From contig NZ_CP137555.1 in the NCBI RefSeq assembly GCF_033723955.1, forward strand, positions 4,130,097 through 4,194,096: a stretch of 64,000 nucleotides of DNA. The letters run 5' to 3'. The DNA is from Microbulbifer pacificus (GTDB lineage: Bacteria > Pseudomonadota > Gammaproteobacteria > Pseudomonadales > Cellvibrionaceae). The position numbers and the translations under genes are program-made. Below the pieces are notes generated by a model. The model saw only the letters and a program-made list of their open reading frames with translations, was not told where the DNA came from and ran no database searches. This document shows positions 63,844-64,000 of this stretch, piece by piece. Each line of letters opens with the position of its first letter. Within the stretch, counting starts at the first letter, position 1.

Positions 63844-63912
63844 AAGGTCGGGGGCGCGCCTCCCGACCTTGAAGGGCGCCGCCTTCAAAAATTGAGGTCG
63901 GCGCCCTGTTTG
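63844..63912 (+). terminator. Two tandem hairpins after the lipoprotein gene
   Basis: AAGGTCGGG pairs with CCCGACCTT (63844-63870); then GGGCGCCG pairs with CGGCGCCC (63874-63906) with TGTTTG after it. Likely transcription end. The remaining bases to 64000 show no gene. Confidence 0.75.
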
Positions 63913-64000
63913 ATTCTGAACCGGCATGCTCAAAAAGAATGGTGCCGTCATCGGATCAAGTAGGCAGAACAACAAGCAGGAACGATAAGAGGCCTGGGAA

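Overview
The window looks like chromosome of a GC-rich, Gram-negative, probably marine gammaproteobacterium. I infer something near Microbulbifer or other Cellvibrionales from gene order (comEC-exbB-exbD-msbA-lpxK-kdsB-murB and gacA-uvrC-pgsA followed by Cys and Leu tRNAs), the many exported lipoproteins and peptidases, and the porin; no rRNA or species marker confirms it. There is no CRISPR array, intact prophage or intact insertion sequence.

Layout. 1-2.9 kb is an AT-richer accessory patch: the end of a HEPN-domain gene, then small cargo genes separated by copies of a GGGGTCAGA-type repeat and two decayed starts of a REP-associated (Y1/RAYT) transposase. 3-13.3 kb is a mosaic: a basic lipoprotein, an orphan HExxH protein, SOS-controlled DNA polymerase II (polB), an M14 amidohydrolase/peptidase, small membrane proteins, and a shuffled zone where M14 tails plus DUF4234 membrane genes occur twice and a truncated outer-membrane efflux gene abuts an M14 fragment. 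13.4-27.8 kb holds metabolic and envelope genes: acyltransferase, thiolase, TetR regulator, prpD, GNAT, tapT, SDR, a secreted M14 peptidase, an AttEFGH-like ABC exporter/lipocalin set, and speB. 27.9-38.7 kb carries two tandem di-heme cytochrome c peroxidase/MauG-like genes, an OsmC-YcaO fusion, an M16 protease lipoprotein and a porin.

38.8-49.6 kb is the conserved envelope/competence block: comEC, then two exported proteins of unknown role, then exbB-exbD-msbA-lpxK-kdsB-murB (TonB/Tol-type energisation, lipid A flipping and 4'-phosphorylation, Kdo activation, peptidoglycan precursor synthesis). 50.1-57.4 kb has gacA/uvrY, uvrC and pgsA, then a secreted HNH nuclease, a serine hydrolase, two poorly known genes and tRNA-Leu/tRNA-Cys. 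57.8-64 kb has an exported gluzincin-type peptidase, tRNA-Pro, tesB, a TetR gene with a likely operator, a DUF1285 gene overlapping it, and a large surface lipoprotein with its own terminator.

The most unusual signals are the repeat/RAYT-bounded cargo series at the left end, including a predicted Cys-His-Asp cargo enzyme; the duplicated M14-tail/DUF4234 unit; the paired di-heme peroxidases; and an orphan terminator with structured sequence near 57.7 kb that may end a small RNA. Function calls rest on reading motifs and remembered family sequences; no database search was run.
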